Below are positions 44,952 through 54,601 of a stretch of DNA of 60,377 nt, piece after piece. The notes beneath the pieces were generated by a model that saw only the letters and a program-made list of their open reading frames with translations, made no database searches and was not told where the DNA came from. The position numbers and the translations under genes were made by a program. Source of the DNA: Planctomycetota bacterium (GTDB lineage: Bacteria; Planctomycetota; UBA8742; JACQVU01; JANLHZ01); assembly GCA_024653775.1 (NCBI GenBank), contig JANLHZ010000106.1:1-60377 (forward strand), given 5' to 3'. Each line of letters opens with the position of its first letter. Position 1 is the first letter of the stretch.

Positions 44952-46385
44952 TCAGCTCTCCTCCCTCCCGTCAGGTGATTCTTCAACCGCGTCGGGAACC
45001 TGCTCCGCGGAATCCTGTGATTCCTGGACTGGCGCGGGTTCTTCCGCCGGGGGATTTTCGCCGAAAATTCTCGCTCGCATGGCTTTTTCGTCGTCTGTGA
45101 GCTGGATTTCCCTCTTATCCTTGTCCTTCATTCCGGAGGTCAGAGAAGCCTTGAGCGAACTCTCTTCCTTCTCCGCGTCGGTCTGAAGCTCGTCGATAGC
45201 GATCTTTTCGAACTCCTCCTTGCCCTTCGCCTTAAGCTGGGCGAGATCGGTCTGCGAAAGGAATTCATAGATCGCCTGCGCGGATTCGTCCGTGAGTCCG
45301 GGAACCTTCGCGAGAGTTTCCACATGGCCCGCCAGAATGTCCTCGAAGGTTTCGTAACCGAACGCGATAAGCGCCTTGGCGAGTTCCTCGCCGCAGCCGG
45401 GAATCTGCATCATGTTGACGCGCATTCTTACGGCGTTTTCCTTCTCCTGGCGTTCCGTCAGTACTTCGATCTCCCACTTCGCAAGCTTCGACGCGAGGCG
45501 GACGTTCTGCCCCCGCTTCCCGATCGCGAGGCTGAACTGATCCTCGGGAACGATCGCCATCGCGCGGCGTTCCTCGGTGTAATAGATGATTCGCGTGATC
45601 TGCGCGGGCTTGAGCGCGTTCGAAATGAAGCTGTCGGGAGATTCGCTCCAGCGGATGATGTCGATCTTCTCGCCGCCAAGCTCGTCGATTATGCTCTTGA
45701 TGCGCGCGCCGCGGACTCCGACGCAGGCGCCTACGCAATCGACCTTCGGATCGTAGCTCGAAACCGCGACCTTCGTCCTCGACCCCGGCTCCCGCTCGAT
45801 TCCCTTGATTTCGATGATTCCCTCGTGAATCTCGGGAACCTCCATCTCGAACAGCTTCCGGACAAGGTCCGGCGAAGTGCGGCTCAGTTCGATGGTCACT
45901 TTCGAGTTATCGAGTCTTACCTCTTTAATAAGGCAGCGAATGCGCTCATTCGTTTTGTAGTATTCTCCGGGGATCTGCTCGCGCTTCGGTAGCTGCGCCT
46001 CCACGTTGTTCGATCCGATGACCACGATGATTTTTCCCGGCTCGATGCGTTCGACCATGCCGGAGATAACCTCGCCCTGGTGTCCGATGTATTCGGCGTA
46101 GACTACGTTGCTCTCCGCCTCCTTGAGTTTCTGTGCAACGATGTGCTTGAAATTCTGCGCCGCGATTCTGCCGAACTCGTCGAGGGACATCGGTTCGCCG
46201 TCGATGAGGGCTTCGATGGCGCCGGTTTCTCGATCGACGCTGACGGAAACCTCTTTTTTCAGGCCGACCTTCTTCTTCGCCGCCGCTTCGAGCGCCTTTG
46301 CGATGGAGTCGAAAATTGACTCGCGGTCGATCTTTTTTTCCCGATGCATGGAATCGACCAATTGTATGATTTGTTCTGGTTTCAC
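44952..46385 (-). CDS. nusA: Transcription factor NusA
   Basis: A 477-residue NusA. The N-terminal RNA-polymerase-binding domain (MHREKKIDRESIFDSIAKALEAA), the S1 domain (YIGHQGEVISGMVERIEPGKIIV), and the two KH domains (VDCVGACVGVRGARIKSI; FSLAIGKRGQNVRLASKL) are complete. A helix-hairpin-helix-like segment (IPGCGEELAKALIAFGYETFEDIL) and an acidic tail follow. It controls pausing, termination and antitermination. The start is GTG with GGGAAG upstream. The gene precedes infB on the same strand. Confidence 0.96.
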   Translation of the reverse strand: MKPEQIIQLVDSMHREKKIDRESIFDSIAKALEAAAKKKVGLKKEVSVSVDRETGAIEALIDGEPMSLDEFGRIAAQNFKHIVAQKLKEAESNVVYAEYIGHQGEVISGMVERIEPGKIIVVIGSNNVEAQLPKREQIPGEYYKTNERIRCLIKEVRLDNSKVTIELSRTSPDLVRKLFEMEVPEIHEGIIEIKGIEREPGSRTKVAVSSYDPKVDCVGACVGVRGARIKSIIDELGGEKIDIIRWSESPDSFISNALKPAQITRIIYYTEERRAMAIVPEDQFSLAIGKRGQNVRLASKLAKWEIEVLTERQEKENAVRMRVNMMQIPGCGEELAKALIAFGYETFEDILAGHVETLAKVPGLTDESAQAIYEFLSQTDLAQLKAKGKEEFEKIAIDELQTDAEKEESSLKASLTSGMKDKDKREIQLTDDEKAMRARIFGENPPAEEPAPVQESQDSAEQVPDAVEESPDGREES

Positions 46386-46591
46386 TTTTCTTCCCGCTTC
46401 ATCTGGATTTTATTTACAGGCGCAGATTTTGTTACTCAAAAACCAACATGTCAACCTAATTGTGTTTCTATCAGAAAACAGGGCAAATAGGCGATTTCAG
46501 GGCATTTAGCCGCTGGAAGGAAATTTGCACCTTGTAATTTCCGGACCTTCGGGTATTAGTATTGGAAATAGAGTTTCCGCCACCCTCCCGT

Positions 46592-46612
46592 CGTGGCTAC
46601 AATATAGCCACG
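46592..46612. promoter_or_regulatory. Hairpin upstream of the kinase operon
   Basis: CGTGGCTA pairs perfectly with TAGCCACG around the loop CAATA, 47 bp before the kinase start, in the divergent region shared with nusA. It may be an operator or leader structure. Confidence 0.4.
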
Positions 46613-46623
46613 CCCGGGGGTTC

Positions 46624-46651
46624 AGAGTCTATTCACCCAGACTCTTATAAC
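46624..46651 (+). promoter_or_regulatory. Candidate promoter with inverted repeat
   Basis: AGAGTCT and AGACTCT are inverted around 8 bp, followed at once by TATAAC, which could be a -10 box. Transcription would then begin at about the ATG at 46659, giving a leaderless message; no ribosome site is seen there. Confidence 0.35.
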
Positions 46652-46658
46652 ACCTGCC

Positions 46659-49600
46659 ATGAAACACAGCTTCATAATTGAAGAAAAGGGAAAGAAAAGG
46701 AAATGGAAGTTTCCCGAAGGCAGCCGAAGCGCAACCATCGGCCGGGATCCGTCCAACGACCTTCAGATCCTGGAAATCAAGGCCAGCCGGAAACACTGCG
46801 AGATTTCCACGGACGATGGCGACTCGCTCGTACTGATGGACCTGAAAAGCTCTAACGGGACGAAGCTGAACAATCAGGAGGTCGACCGCGAGGTTCTGAA
46901 GCCAGGCGACGTGATCAAAATAGGGAAGACGAAGATAACGTTCCAGGGTAGGGCGAAGGCGCCAACTTCGGACAACGGCAAAGAGGCTCCGGAAGAAGCC
47001 GACGAGGACATCCCCGAGGCGGTTCCGGCGATGGACGAGGAGGACGAAGAGATTGCGGCGATGCCGACGTTCGCCTTGTCCGATGACGGAGATCAGGGAG
47101 CAGGGAACAGGGAACAGGGGACAGAGGACAGAATTACGATTGAAAGAACCGGCAACGAGCCACTCGCCACTAACCACTCGCCACTGGAGACGCCGGAGAA
47201 AAAGAAAAAGAAGAAGACGAAAGTCGTTCGAGATGAGGACGAGGAATCCGCGAAGGAAAATGAGTCCGGGGAGCCGGAGAATGACGACAAAACGTCGGCG
47301 GACGATTCGCTCGACTCAGTCGGCAAGATCAAACTCCAGGGTGACAATGGCGACAAGAAGAAGGCGGTCGTCGCAAGCCAGCAGAGCAAGAAATATGAAC
47401 TTGTGGGTCGAATCGGCGCGGGCGGAATGTCGAGCATAGTAAAAGTGGAAGACCGCGACCTTATGCGTGTTCTCGCGATGAAGCTTCTGATAGAAGGCAA
47501 CAAGGCGAGCGTGAACCGTGTTTCGAGATTCCAGGCGGAGGCGCAGGTCACGGCTCAGCTCGACCACCCGAATATAGTCCCGATCCACGATCTCGGGATC
47601 GACAGCAAGGGAAGGCCGTTTTTCACGATGAAGCTAGTCTCCGGACTGAGCCTGCTCGACGTGGTCGAACGAATGCAGGATGGCGACGAAGAACTCGCGA
47701 AACGGTTCTCCCAGCGCAGGTTCCTCGGAGTGCTGCTCCAGGTGTGCAACGCGATCAGTTTCTCCCACGCGCGGGGAGTCATCCACCGCGACCTCAAGAA
47801 CTCGAACGTGATGGTCGGCGACTACGGCGAGGTCTACGTGATGGACTGGGGACTCGCGAAAGTTCTTGGCCGGGCGGGAGAGGGCACCGCCACCACCGAG
47901 GATTCGAATTACGTTCTCACGAACCGTCAGACGAAGGACGCGCGTAAATCGAAGGACGGCATCATCGCGGGGACTCCGTCGTATATGTCTCCGGAGCAGG
48001 CTCTCGGTAAGAACGACGAAGTCGACGAACGCACCGACGTCTACTCCCTCGGCGGAATGCTATACGAGTATCTGACGGGCACGCCGCCTTTTCTCGGCGA
48101 CGATCCGAAGAAGGTGATGCTCGACGTGGTGGAGAAAGAGATCGAGCCGCCCGGGGTCCGAAATCCGAAGGCGAAGGTTCCCGCGGAACTGAGCGCGATA
48201 ACGATGAAAGCTCTTTCGAAGGACCGCGAGCTACGGTACGCGTCGGTGAAGGATTTCGCGGAGGACATCTCGAGCTTCCTCGAAGGCAAAAGCGTCAGCG
48301 CGAAGAAGGACAACTTCTTCATGCAGGCGGTCAAGTGGACCCGCAGACACTGGATCATTCCGACGATAGTCGGAGCGGTCGTCGTCACCGCGCTGACGGT
48401 GGTCTTCGTCCTGCTCGGCGCGTTCGAATCGATGTACGATCAGACTCCGGTGGCGAAGGCGCTCTACGAAGAAGGCAAATTTTTCGAGACCCGCGCGGAG
48501 ACGGTGCGCAAGACCGCGCTCGATCTGATCGACCAGACGAAGTTCGAGGAGGCGTTCAAGAAACGCGAGGAGGCGGAAATGCTCTTCGCGCAGGCGATCG
48601 AAAAGTTCGCCGCGACGGCTGCGATAGACTCGCTTTTCAAACGTCAGGCGGAGGAGCGTCTCGATGGACTCCGGGCACAGAAGTCGCAGCTCATCTTCGA
48701 GCAAGCAGAGAAACTCGTCCTTCAGGGAAACGAGTTCAAGAACCTCTACGCGAACATAAGGAACCGCGCCCTGGGCGATCTTCAGAAGCAGGTGTTCCTC
48801 GCCGAGCGCAACGTCCAGGGTTACGAGGATTTTGGCGACGCAGTCAAGCAGGAGGCGATCGAGTTCCGGAGGCAGCTCGCGGACCTCGAAGCCAGGATGG
48901 ACCAGGCGTTCCTGCAAGCGCAGGATCGCTACCTTCGCGCGCTGACCCTCGTTCCCTACGACGAGGAGAACCCGAAGACCGCGGACTTCAGCTCGGCCCT
49001 GGCGAGGCTGTACCTGCTTCGGTTCCGGACCTCGGAGGACAGCGGAAACGATCGCGACGCGCGATACTTCATGGACCTCGTCTCCCACTACGACGTCAAA
49101 GAAGAATTTCAGGCCATCATCGTCGGCGACGCGGAACTCGTCCTGAACGTAGACTCCCGAGGCGAAAACGTCAGCGTCACCATCGGAAAGCTGAACACGA
49201 GCGCGTTCCGCTTCGACTTTTCGGAACATCAGGTCGAGAACCATCCCGATGGTTTCGTCATCGCGGACGCTTCGAAGCTCGAAAGCGGAATGTATTCGCT
49301 CGCGCCGCCTTACGCGGGGAAGAGGGTTTCGCTTCCGATGGGAAGCTACATGCTCTACGTTACGCCGGAGGATGGAAGCACGCTGATGCCTCTGCAGACG
49401 AATTTCATAATCGGACGAGGCAGACCGGCGACACTGGACCTGAAAATGTATTCGCGCTCAGAGACGCCGCCTGGGTGCGCGCTCGTATCTTCGGGGAAGA
49501 TGCTCCGCGAAAACGAGGCGACTAACGTGCTTCAGGAAACGAATTCCATAGACAGCTTCTTCATTGGCATAAACGAGGTGAGCCTCGCGGAGTATCTCGA

Positions 49601-50279
49601 ATACTGCACGTCGCTTCCATACGTGGAGATCGACGAGAATAACCCGGTTGAGCCGCCCGCGGAGAGTCAAAACAACCGTCTGCCTTCGAACATGACTGTG
49701 AACGTTCTCTGGAGCGACGGCAACGTCTACGCGAGGCCTTTCTACGATTACGATCAGGCGACGGGCGCGCTGAAACCCGTGTTTCCGGACGGAAGAGACG
49801 TGGGCATCCCAAACTTCGGAAATCAGGTTCCGGTGCTGACGGTCAGACCTTCGGACGCGGAAGGCTACTGCCACTACCTTACGCGCAAATACGGAAATCA
49901 GTGGGAGTTCCGGCTTCCGACGGAAGAGGAGTGGGAGCGCGCGTACCGCGGCGCGGACGGTCGGCTCTATCCCTGGGGGAACAAGATGGACTTCACCTTC
50001 TGCGCGTCGTCAAGGGCGCGTCAGAGCGAGCCGACGTTCTATTCATTCGACGAGTTCCCGCTCGACGTCAGTCCTTTCGGGATAAAATATATGGCGGGCA
50101 ACGCCGCGGAGTGGACCAGCACCAAGCGGACGTTCCAGGGCTTCACGCAGTACCGTCTGAAGGGCGGCGGGTGGAGTTTCAGCGTGGCGGAGGAGTTCGC
50201 CGCGTGGAACGGACTCTGGGTGAACGATTTCTTCCCCCACGAAGCCGCGGGATTCCGGGTGGTTGCGACTGCGAGGTAA
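46659..50279 (+). CDS. FHA domain, Ser/Thr kinase and SUMF1-like fusion
   Basis: A 1206-residue membrane signalling protein. The FHA domain (about 20-95) shows RDPSNDLQILEIKASRKHC and SSNGTKLNN. A disordered linker (100-240) contains in-frame heptad repeats. The kinase domain (246-545) has GAGGMSSIVKV, the catalytic Lys275 (VLAMKLL), HRDLKNSN (Asp378), DWG instead of DFG, and TPSYMSPEQA. A membrane helix at about 565-590 is followed by a coiled region (610-760). The C-terminal formylglycine-type (SUMF1) domain shows RLPTEEEWERAYRGADGRLY, AGNAAEWT and GGGWSFS. The kinase looks active; it senses FHA phosphopeptides inside and something outside through the SUMF1 fold. The next gene starts 2 bp after the stop. 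Confidence 0.93.
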   Translation: MKHSFIIEEKGKKRKWKFPEGSRSATIGRDPSNDLQILEIKASRKHCEISTDDGDSLVLMDLKSSNGTKLNNQEVDREVLKPGDVIKIGKTKITFQGRAKAPTSDNGKEAPEEADEDIPEAVPAMDEEDEEIAAMPTFALSDDGDQGAGNREQGTEDRITIERTGNEPLATNHSPLETPEKKKKKKTKVVRDEDEESAKENESGEPENDDKTSADDSLDSVGKIKLQGDNGDKKKAVVASQQSKKYELVGRIGAGGMSSIVKVEDRDLMRVLAMKLLIEGNKASVNRVSRFQAEAQVTAQLDHPNIVPIHDLGIDSKGRPFFTMKLVSGLSLLDVVERMQDGDEELAKRFSQRRFLGVLLQVCNAISFSHARGVIHRDLKNSNVMVGDYGEVYVMDWGLAKVLGRAGEGTATTEDSNYVLTNRQTKDARKSKDGIIAGTPSYMSPEQALGKNDEVDERTDVYSLGGMLYEYLTGTPPFLGDDPKKVMLDVVEKEIEPPGVRNPKAKVPAELSAITMKALSKDRELRYASVKDFAEDISSFLEGKSVSAKKDNFFMQAVKWTRRHWIIPTIVGAVVVTALTVVFVLLGAFESMYDQTPVAKALYEEGKFFETRAETVRKTALDLIDQTKFEEAFKKREEAEMLFAQAIEKFAATAAIDSLFKRQAEERLDGLRAQKSQLIFEQAEKLVLQGNEFKNLYANIRNRALGDLQKQVFLAERNVQGYEDFGDAVKQEAIEFRRQLADLEARMDQAFLQAQDRYLRALTLVPYDEENPKTADFSSALARLYLLRFRTSEDSGNDRDARYFMDLVSHYDVKEEFQAIIVGDAELVLNVDSRGENVSVTIGKLNTSAFRFDFSEHQVENHPDGFVIADASKLESGMYSLAPPYAGKRVSLPMGSYMLYVTPEDGSTLMPLQTNFIIGRGRPATLDLKMYSRSETPPGCALVSSGKMLRENEATNVLQETNSIDSFFIGINEVSLAEYLEYCTSLPYVEIDENNPVEPPAESQNNRLPSNMTVNVLWSDGNVYARPFYDYDQATGALKPVFPDGRDVGIPNFGNQVPVLTVRPSDAEGYCHYLTRKYGNQWEFRLPTEEEWERAYRGADGRLYPWGNKMDFTFCASSRARQSEPTFYSFDEFPLDVSPFGIKYMAGNAAEWTSTKRTFQGFTQYRLKGGGWSFSVAEEFAAWNGLWVNDFFPHEAAGFRVVATAR
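47091..47198. repeat. Heptad-type repeats inside the kinase gene
   Basis: GGGAACAGGGAACAGGGGACA units at the left and CCACTCGCCACTAACCACT units at the right are read in frame as the linker between the FHA and kinase domains (residues about 145-180). They resemble the tracts at 3.0 kb. Confidence 0.75.
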
Positions 50280-50281
50280 AA

Positions 50282-50578
50282 ATGGAATTTCCGACGGATG
50301 GACCTGTGAAAATGCGCGTTACAAGGGGCGGAATCAAAGACACCGATCCTGAGATCGAAATGCTCCAGATCGAAATGATGCGAAAAGCCAGTTCCGTTCG
50401 CAAATTCGAAATGATGTGCCAGATGTATGACTTCGTACGGAATCTCGGATTATCTGGAATTCGAAAGAGACATCCGGACGCGAGCGAAGCCGAACTGCGG
50501 AGGAGGCTTGCCGATTTGCTTCTCGGAAAAGATTTGGCGAGAACCGTCTACGGTCCACCTGAATCTAAGGGCGAATAG
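50282..50578 (+). CDS. Small helical protein preceding the nucleotidyltransferase
   Basis: A 98-residue, mostly helical protein (IEMLQIEMMRKASSVRKFEMM, then FVRNLGLSGIRKRHPDASEAEL and LLGKDLARTVYG). This pattern, a helical partner with HPDAS and LARxVYG near its end, is often met directly upstream of nucleotidyltransferase genes. It may form a complex with the product of the next gene; an antitoxin role is only a guess. It starts 2 bp after the kinase stop and ends 1 bp before the next ATG. Confidence 0.8.
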   Translation: MEFPTDGPVKMRVTRGGIKDTDPEIEMLQIEMMRKASSVRKFEMMCQMYDFVRNLGLSGIRKRHPDASEAELRRRLADLLLGKDLARTVYGPPESKGE

Positions 50579-50579
50579 A

Positions 50580-51200
50580 ATGCTCAGCGAACCTTTTCTT
50601 GCCTTGAAGGGCATCGTCGATGCGTTCCACAAACTTGGAATCGAATATTACATCGGGGGTTCCGTGGCTAGTTCGATTCACGGGGTATTACGCTCTACGC
50701 TTGACGCGGACTTGGTTGCGGACATCGGGCTTCAGCAAGTCGATAAACTTGTCGGGCTTCTCGAAAAGGATTACTATATCAGTGCTTCCGCGGTGAGACA
50801 GGCGATCGTCCGAAAGAGCAGTTTCAACGCGATTCACTTGAAAATGATGTTCAAAGTCGATGTGTTCGTTCTGAGCAACCGTCAGTTCGATCGAGAGCAA
50901 TTTAAAAGGCGTAGGCTCGAACCGACTTCAGAGAACGTCAGCTTTGTTTTCGCTGCCCCCGAGGACATCATTCTCGCGAAACTCGAATGGTACAAACTTG
51001 GCGAAGGGGTTTCCGACAGACAGTGGAACGACCTCATCGGAGTTCTGGAGGTCAAGTGGAACGACGTCGATTTCGATTACCTCCGGAAGTGGGCCAGCGA
51101 AATCGACGTGTCGGATCTTCTGGAAGAAGCGATCGAAGAAGTCCGCACGACGTTTGAAGCCGCGAGGAAGTCGCACGAAAGCGGCGAGTCGGACGAATAA
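50580..51200 (+). CDS. Nucleotidyltransferase of the AbiEii-like type
   Basis: A 206-residue protein of the nucleotidyltransferase superfamily. The GGS motif followed by HG and the DxD pair is clear: EYYIGGSVASSIHGVLRSTLDADLVA (the two metal-binding acids are in LDADLV). The C-terminal region has APEDIILAKLEWYKLGEG and RQWNDLIGVL. Families of this kind add nucleotides or phosphates to RNA or protein targets and include toxins. The start ATG overlaps the region of the previous stop (1 bp apart), so it is translated with the helical protein and the kinase. Confidence 0.85.
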   Translation: MLSEPFLALKGIVDAFHKLGIEYYIGGSVASSIHGVLRSTLDADLVADIGLQQVDKLVGLLEKDYYISASAVRQAIVRKSSFNAIHLKMMFKVDVFVLSNRQFDREQFKRRRLEPTSENVSFVFAAPEDIILAKLEWYKLGEGVSDRQWNDLIGVLEVKWNDVDFDYLRKWASEIDVSDLLEEAIEEVRTTFEAARKSHESGESDE

Positions 51201-51247
51201 TATCATCCGGTGTTGCAAGGTCTTGCAGACGCTGGGAAGATTCAGCG

Positions 51248-54178
51248 ATGCTAAGGCTCTACTGGCTTCTAACCGGACGATCGCTCGCGCGCGCGCTCGT
51301 TCACGGCGCGGCGGTGACGTTCACCTTCTGGCTTCGGGCGTGGCGCTGGTTCCTGCTGAAGCTTCGTATGAAAAAGGCCGGGGCGGACCCGGGCGAGCTG
51401 ATCCGGAAGATGCCGGCGTCGTTTTTCAATTACCCGCTCCGGTGCTTCCTCAGCATTCTCGCGATCGCGCTCGGCGTGGCGCTGTTCGTATCGGGAGACC
51501 TTGCGGGAAAAACGCTCATCGACAGCTTCGCGAAGAGCGTCCAGAGCATTTCGTCAAAGGCGGATTTCAGCGTCAGTTACAACGCCGCGGGGATCGAACT
51601 TGCGGAATATTTCAAACTCGTGGACGCGAAGGACAAGCTCGGAATCGAAGCGCTCGCGCCGTTTATGGAACGTAACGCGCGGGTGATAATCAGGGGACAG
51701 GGGGAAGGATCGCATGCGGAGAACGTGCATCTGATCCACATCATGGGAATCGATCCGTCCCGCGACGCTTCCGTGCGCAATTACGGGTCGGACCCGGAAA
51801 AGTCTCTCGTCCTCGATTACCCGGAAGGCGTCGACGAGAGCTGGCGGAACTTCGTAAGCGACGAAAACATGCTGAGGCAGATGACGGAGGAAAACCTCGC
51901 GCTCCTTAAACTCGGGCTTTCGATGGGCGGAAGTATGATTCCAGCGGGCGCGCCTCTGCGAAGGTTCATCGAAGGCGATGTCGGAGCGCTGCCCGCGATG
52001 TTCCGTCCGCTGATAGTGACGGACGATTTTCTCGCGCAGCACGACCTCCAACTCGGCGACGAAATCGAAATCAACACGGGCAAAGGCAGGATGAACTTCC
52101 GCATCTCCGGGAAGGTTACGCTCGAAGGCGCATCCCGCGCCGTCTCGAAGGACATCGCGTTCATGCCGATAATGTTCGCGCAGTTCGCGTTCAACTCCCT
52201 TGGACGGATCGACCGCGTGGACGTCGTTTTGAAGGAAGACTCGAAGCGCGAGGAAGTACAGAAAAGCATCCGCGAGCTGCTGTCACCCGGAGTCAGCTTC
52301 GCCACCAACGATGAGGCGATCGACGACTTCCAGAAAGCCGTGGCGGGATTCCGGAACATTCTCGTCGTGTCGAGCCTCGTGACGCTGCTCGTCGGCATGT
52401 TCTTCATCGCGAACACCATCTCGATGAGCGTCGTCGAGCGCACCAGGGAAACCGGAATCCTCCGCAGCCTCGGCGCGACGCGCTCCCAGATCGTGTGGAT
52501 GTTCGTGGGGGAAGGCACCACCATCGGAATCATCGGCTCGATCTTAGGCGTTCCCGCCGGAATCCTGATGGCCCGCGGGACAGGGTGGTTCCTTATGCAG
52601 TCAGTCGAGATGCTGTTCGTCACCTACGAGACGGAATCGACGACTCTCGATCCGACGACTCTCACGCTCGGACTCGTCCTTGGCGTCGCGATGGCGTTCC
52701 TCGCGTCGCTACTTCCTGCGCTTCAGGCGGCAAGGACGAATCCGCTGGACGTACTGCGCGCAAGCTCGTACAAGGCCGCGATGAGGGGGACGTACTACCC
52801 GGCATTCATTCTCGGACTGGCGCTAATCGCGGGTAGCCTTTACCTCTGGCATAGTCCGATCTTCGGCTATTACTCCGGACACGCGTTCATATTCGCCAGC
52901 ACGATCGCGTTCGCGATGATCGCGCCGCAGCTCACAAGCTGGTTCTGCGAGATCGCGAAGAAACTTTCGAGCTGGTTCTTTTTCCTGACACCAAGGCTCG
53001 CTGCGGAAAACCTGATGCACCATCCGCTGCGCACCGCGATGACCGTGGTCGTGATGGCGCTTTCGTTCAACCTCGTGATCGCGGTCGGAGTGATGTCCGA
53101 CAGCCTGAAACAGTCGATGAGCGACTGGATGACCGTCACATTCCCAGGCGACATCGCAATCACGACAAGCGACAAGGTCACCAATATCGGCAGGTTCAAT
53201 CCCATCGACGAGAGTTTCAAGGATGAGCTGCTTTCCGTCGAAGGCGTCGACCACGTCGTTGGACTCCGGTTCCCGAAGACCACATACAAAGGGCAGACGC
53301 TCCTGCTCGGCTGCTTCGATATGGACGAGTATGTCAAAACAGCGTTCGCGAACGTCACCGAGTCGGACTTCGTCGATCTCCCGGTGAAGTCGCGCGATGA
53401 CTTCCGGCCACTGATAGAAAGACTGAAGGACGTCAACAGGCCGTCGCTGATCGCGTCCGAAAACTTCGAGGTGCTACACGAAAAGGGCCTCGGCGATTTC
53501 GTAACTCTCGACACGCTGAGCGGCCCGGTTGATTTCGAGATCGTCGCGATGCAGCTAGACTATTCGTGGCCGAAGGGATTTCTCGAATTCGAACGCGCAG
53601 TATACAAACACTACTTCAAGGACAACTTGTGCGACGTCTTCGATGTTGGTGTGAAGAAAGGCGAAAATATCGACGCGGTGACCGCGAGAATCTTCGATAA
53701 GGTAGCGGACAAGTATTCGCTGACGATAATGCCGCAGTCGAGGTATCAGTTGACCTTACTCGCCGCAATTGACGAAATGTATAGAATGAGCTACGTGCAG
53801 GCGGTGCTTGCGCTATTCATCGGACTTTTCGGAATCGTTGTAACGATCACCATCAGCGTAATCACGCGCACCCGCGAACTTGGACTCCTCCGGGCCGTCG
53901 GGATGCAGCGAAAACAACTGATGAAAATGGTGTTCTTCGAGTCGCTGTTCCTTAGTATCACCGGGGGGATCATCGGTATCGTTTCGGGACAACTCTCGAT
54001 AATTCCGATCAACATGCTTTTCATGTCTGAAGTCGGCTTTACGATCGCGTACACTTTCCCTGGGCCGACAGTGGCGGTGGTTGCGGTCCTGAGCGTCCTG
54101 TGCGGAGTAGGCGCGGCGCTGATCCCGGCCTGGCGGGCATCGCAACTAAAAATCACCGAAGCCATCAGCTACGAGTGA
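51248..54178 (+). CDS. FtsX-type ABC transporter permease
   Basis: A 976-residue membrane protein with two FtsX/MacB-type permease modules. Each has a large soluble domain and four-helix bundle: first SILAIALGVALFVSGDLAG and VSSLVTLLVGMFFIANTISM with RTRETGILRSLGATRSQI; second TAMTVVVMALSFNLVIAVG, and ALFIGLFGIVVTITISVITRTRELGLLRAVGMQRKQL. Such LolC/MacB-like permeases move lipoproteins, peptides or lipids when joined by an ATPase; no ATP-binding gene is next to it. It follows the nucleotidyltransferase by 47 bp, so it may belong to the same transcript. Confidence 0.9.
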   Translation: MLRLYWLLTGRSLARALVHGAAVTFTFWLRAWRWFLLKLRMKKAGADPGELIRKMPASFFNYPLRCFLSILAIALGVALFVSGDLAGKTLIDSFAKSVQSISSKADFSVSYNAAGIELAEYFKLVDAKDKLGIEALAPFMERNARVIIRGQGEGSHAENVHLIHIMGIDPSRDASVRNYGSDPEKSLVLDYPEGVDESWRNFVSDENMLRQMTEENLALLKLGLSMGGSMIPAGAPLRRFIEGDVGALPAMFRPLIVTDDFLAQHDLQLGDEIEINTGKGRMNFRISGKVTLEGASRAVSKDIAFMPIMFAQFAFNSLGRIDRVDVVLKEDSKREEVQKSIRELLSPGVSFATNDEAIDDFQKAVAGFRNILVVSSLVTLLVGMFFIANTISMSVVERTRETGILRSLGATRSQIVWMFVGEGTTIGIIGSILGVPAGILMARGTGWFLMQSVEMLFVTYETESTTLDPTTLTLGLVLGVAMAFLASLLPALQAARTNPLDVLRASSYKAAMRGTYYPAFILGLALIAGSLYLWHSPIFGYYSGHAFIFASTIAFAMIAPQLTSWFCEIAKKLSSWFFFLTPRLAAENLMHHPLRTAMTVVVMALSFNLVIAVGVMSDSLKQSMSDWMTVTFPGDIAITTSDKVTNIGRFNPIDESFKDELLSVEGVDHVVGLRFPKTTYKGQTLLLGCFDMDEYVKTAFANVTESDFVDLPVKSRDDFRPLIERLKDVNRPSLIASENFEVLHEKGLGDFVTLDTLSGPVDFEIVAMQLDYSWPKGFLEFERAVYKHYFKDNLCDVFDVGVKKGENIDAVTARIFDKVADKYSLTIMPQSRYQLTLLAAIDEMYRMSYVQAVLALFIGLFGIVVTITISVITRTRELGLLRAVGMQRKQLMKMVFFESLFLSITGGIIGIVSGQLSIIPINMLFMSEVGFTIAYTFPGPTVAVVAVLSVLCGVGAALIPAWRASQLKITEAISYE

Positions 54179-54601
54179 TTAGCGATGTGCACATAGTGCG
54201 ATTTTTCGTGCGCAGATTTGTCTGAAAAAAATTACAAGCTGAAGATGTGGGAATATGAGGACGAATAGACAAGTAGCGGAGAGCATTAAAGGAACAAAGT
54301 GTAACTTTAATCTTTTTTGAGAAAACTCGAAAAAAATTGAAGAATTGGTTTAGCTTTTTGAAGTTGGACGTTAGCATGCCCGCTTGTATTTTAAACCATC
54401 ACAAGTTGTTTCTTTATTGTTTTCTGATTGAGTGTGGCACAGGTTTTGTGTACAAACGTTTGTCACGTACAGGCTTTTCAAGAGACTTAACGTTCGCTAC
54501 GGTCGTCCTCGGATGAATCCGAAGTTGCCATGCGGATGTGACTCTTTCTCGCTTGATCGAATTTGTATCAGAATAAAGCGAACATAGACCCCAAGCGGTA
54601 G
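54179..54601. other. Intergenic region, AT-rich
   Basis: About 420 bp without a supported gene. It contains a palindrome ACAAACGTTTGT (54452-54463), which could be an operator, and AT-rich stretches (54230-54430). No terminator or promoter can be named with confidence. Confidence 0.45.
54452..54463. promoter_or_regulatory. Operator-like palindrome
   Basis: ACAAACGTTTGT is a perfect 12-bp palindrome, about 140 bp upstream of the lysine-repeat gene. Its role is unproven. Confidence 0.25.
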
